A DNA stretch of 64,000 nucleotides from Beijerinckiaceae bacterium (GTDB lineage: Bacteria; Bacteroidota; Bacteroidia; Chitinophagales; Chitinophagaceae): positions 1-64,000 of the forward strand of contig CAJCIQ010000104.1 in assembly GCA_903970475.1 (NCBI GenBank), given 5' to 3'. Position numbers and translations under genes: made by a program. This document shows, piece after piece, positions 63,684 to 64,000 of this stretch. The notes under the pieces were generated by a model, which made no database searches, was not told the origin of the DNA, and worked only from the letters and a program-made list of their open reading frames with translations. Each line of letters starts with the position of its first letter. The stretch's first letter is position 1.

Positions 63684-64000
63684 ATGAATATCCGCGTAGG
63701 CAGATTCACCCAGCTGGCCCTTGGGTTGTTGTGCATGGTTATGGCTATTGCCTGTAGTCAACATTCCGGAAAGAGCGGTTTTGCTGGTAAGGACGCCTTT
63801 TCATATCCCTTTATACAACAGTTCCTCTCCCATCAGATTGACAGTTTAGATGCCAGTGGCCAATCCCTTACCTATGTGGATACCCACCACGGGAAACAAG
63901 ATTCATCTATGGCAAAAGCTTCCACCGTAAGGAATCTTTTAGGGTCCTTCCTTCAGGCATCTGAAGCCACGCAGGATTGGGCGCCCGAAGCCTACAGGAA
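63684..64000 (+). CDS. Lipoprotein of unknown function, cut by the window end
   Basis: The visible 105 codons begin MNIRVGRFTQLALGLLCMVM and carry a lipobox with C24 (AIACS). The mature part starts SQHSGKSGFAGKDAF and contains polar helical segments (FIQQFLSHQIDSLDASG). The frame is open to the last base of the window. I do not recognise the family from this fragment. Position after the sigma/barrel pair suggests membership in the same regulatory unit, though a separate promoter is likely. Confidence 0.7.
   Translation, partial: MNIRVGRFTQLALGLLCMVMAIACSQHSGKSGFAGKDAFSYPFIQQFLSHQIDSLDASGQSLTYVDTHHGKQDSSMAKASTVRNLLGSFLQASEATQDWAPEAYR

Overview
The window looks like chromosomal DNA of a Bacteroidota member, most likely a Chitinophagaceae relative. 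The basis is a SusC/SusD pair, a secreted protein with a type IX secretion (T9SS) C-terminal sorting domain, the gliding lipoprotein GldB, TonB-dependent receptors with CarboxypepD-like N-termini, two ECF sigma modules, a stand-alone transketolase C-terminal subunit, and many promoters of the Bacteroidetes type (TAnnTTTG). I saw no tRNA, rRNA, CRISPR array, prophage or insertion sequence.

Layout. 1-4.5 kb: housekeeping genes (ruvC, HIT hydrolase, greA, 2-hydroxyacid dehydrogenase, ksgA, pdxA). 4.5-11 kb: a seven-gene minus-strand cluster of TonB receptor, secreted helical-repeat protein, membrane protein, winged-helix regulator, ABC ATPase, ABC permease and LolA-like protein. 11.3-14.6 kb: T9SS cargo protein. 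14.9-19.1 kb: ATP synthase genes atpB-E-F-H-A, where atpB is split by a one-base frameshift. 19.2-25.8 kb: ABC exporter, MacB/FtsX-type permease and a secreted protein with a possible caspase-like dyad. 26-27.8 kb: PhoB/PhoR-like two-component pair. 28.1-33.1 kb: SusD-like and SusC-like genes. 33.1-34.3 kb: a long non-coding stretch with candidate operators, a long hairpin and a complete small transcription unit on the minus strand. 34.3-41.1 kb: phosphate transport (DUF47 + PiT), sugar nucleotide genes (rmlA, galE), transketolase C-terminal half, and an ECF sigma / anti-sigma-like / periplasmic sensor-like trio. 41.1-41.5 kb: a candidate small RNA. 41.5-48.5 kb: MBL hydrolase and the mreB-mreC-mreD-mrdA-rodA elongasome operon. 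48.7-61.5 kb: purD, a POT peptide transporter, a coiled-coil secreted protein, serS, nadE, gldB, apaG, a SUI1 factor, nadC, a DUF4783-like protein and gpmI. 61.6-64 kb: a second ECF sigma gene, a single-TM/beta-barrel protein and a lipoprotein cut by the window end.

Most genes are conventional. The unusual material is between genes. There are two families of hairpins whose stems differ between copies while a flanking or loop sequence is conserved: one has four copies with a GTG(G)A5-7C loop, the other has three copies of a block of about 40 nt followed by a hairpin. There are also two candidate independent small transcripts and clustered TAAACTT half-sites at the susC promoter. Many promoters sit 4-7 nt before the start codon, implying leaderless mRNAs. 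All functional statements come from reading motifs in the sequence; no database search was run.
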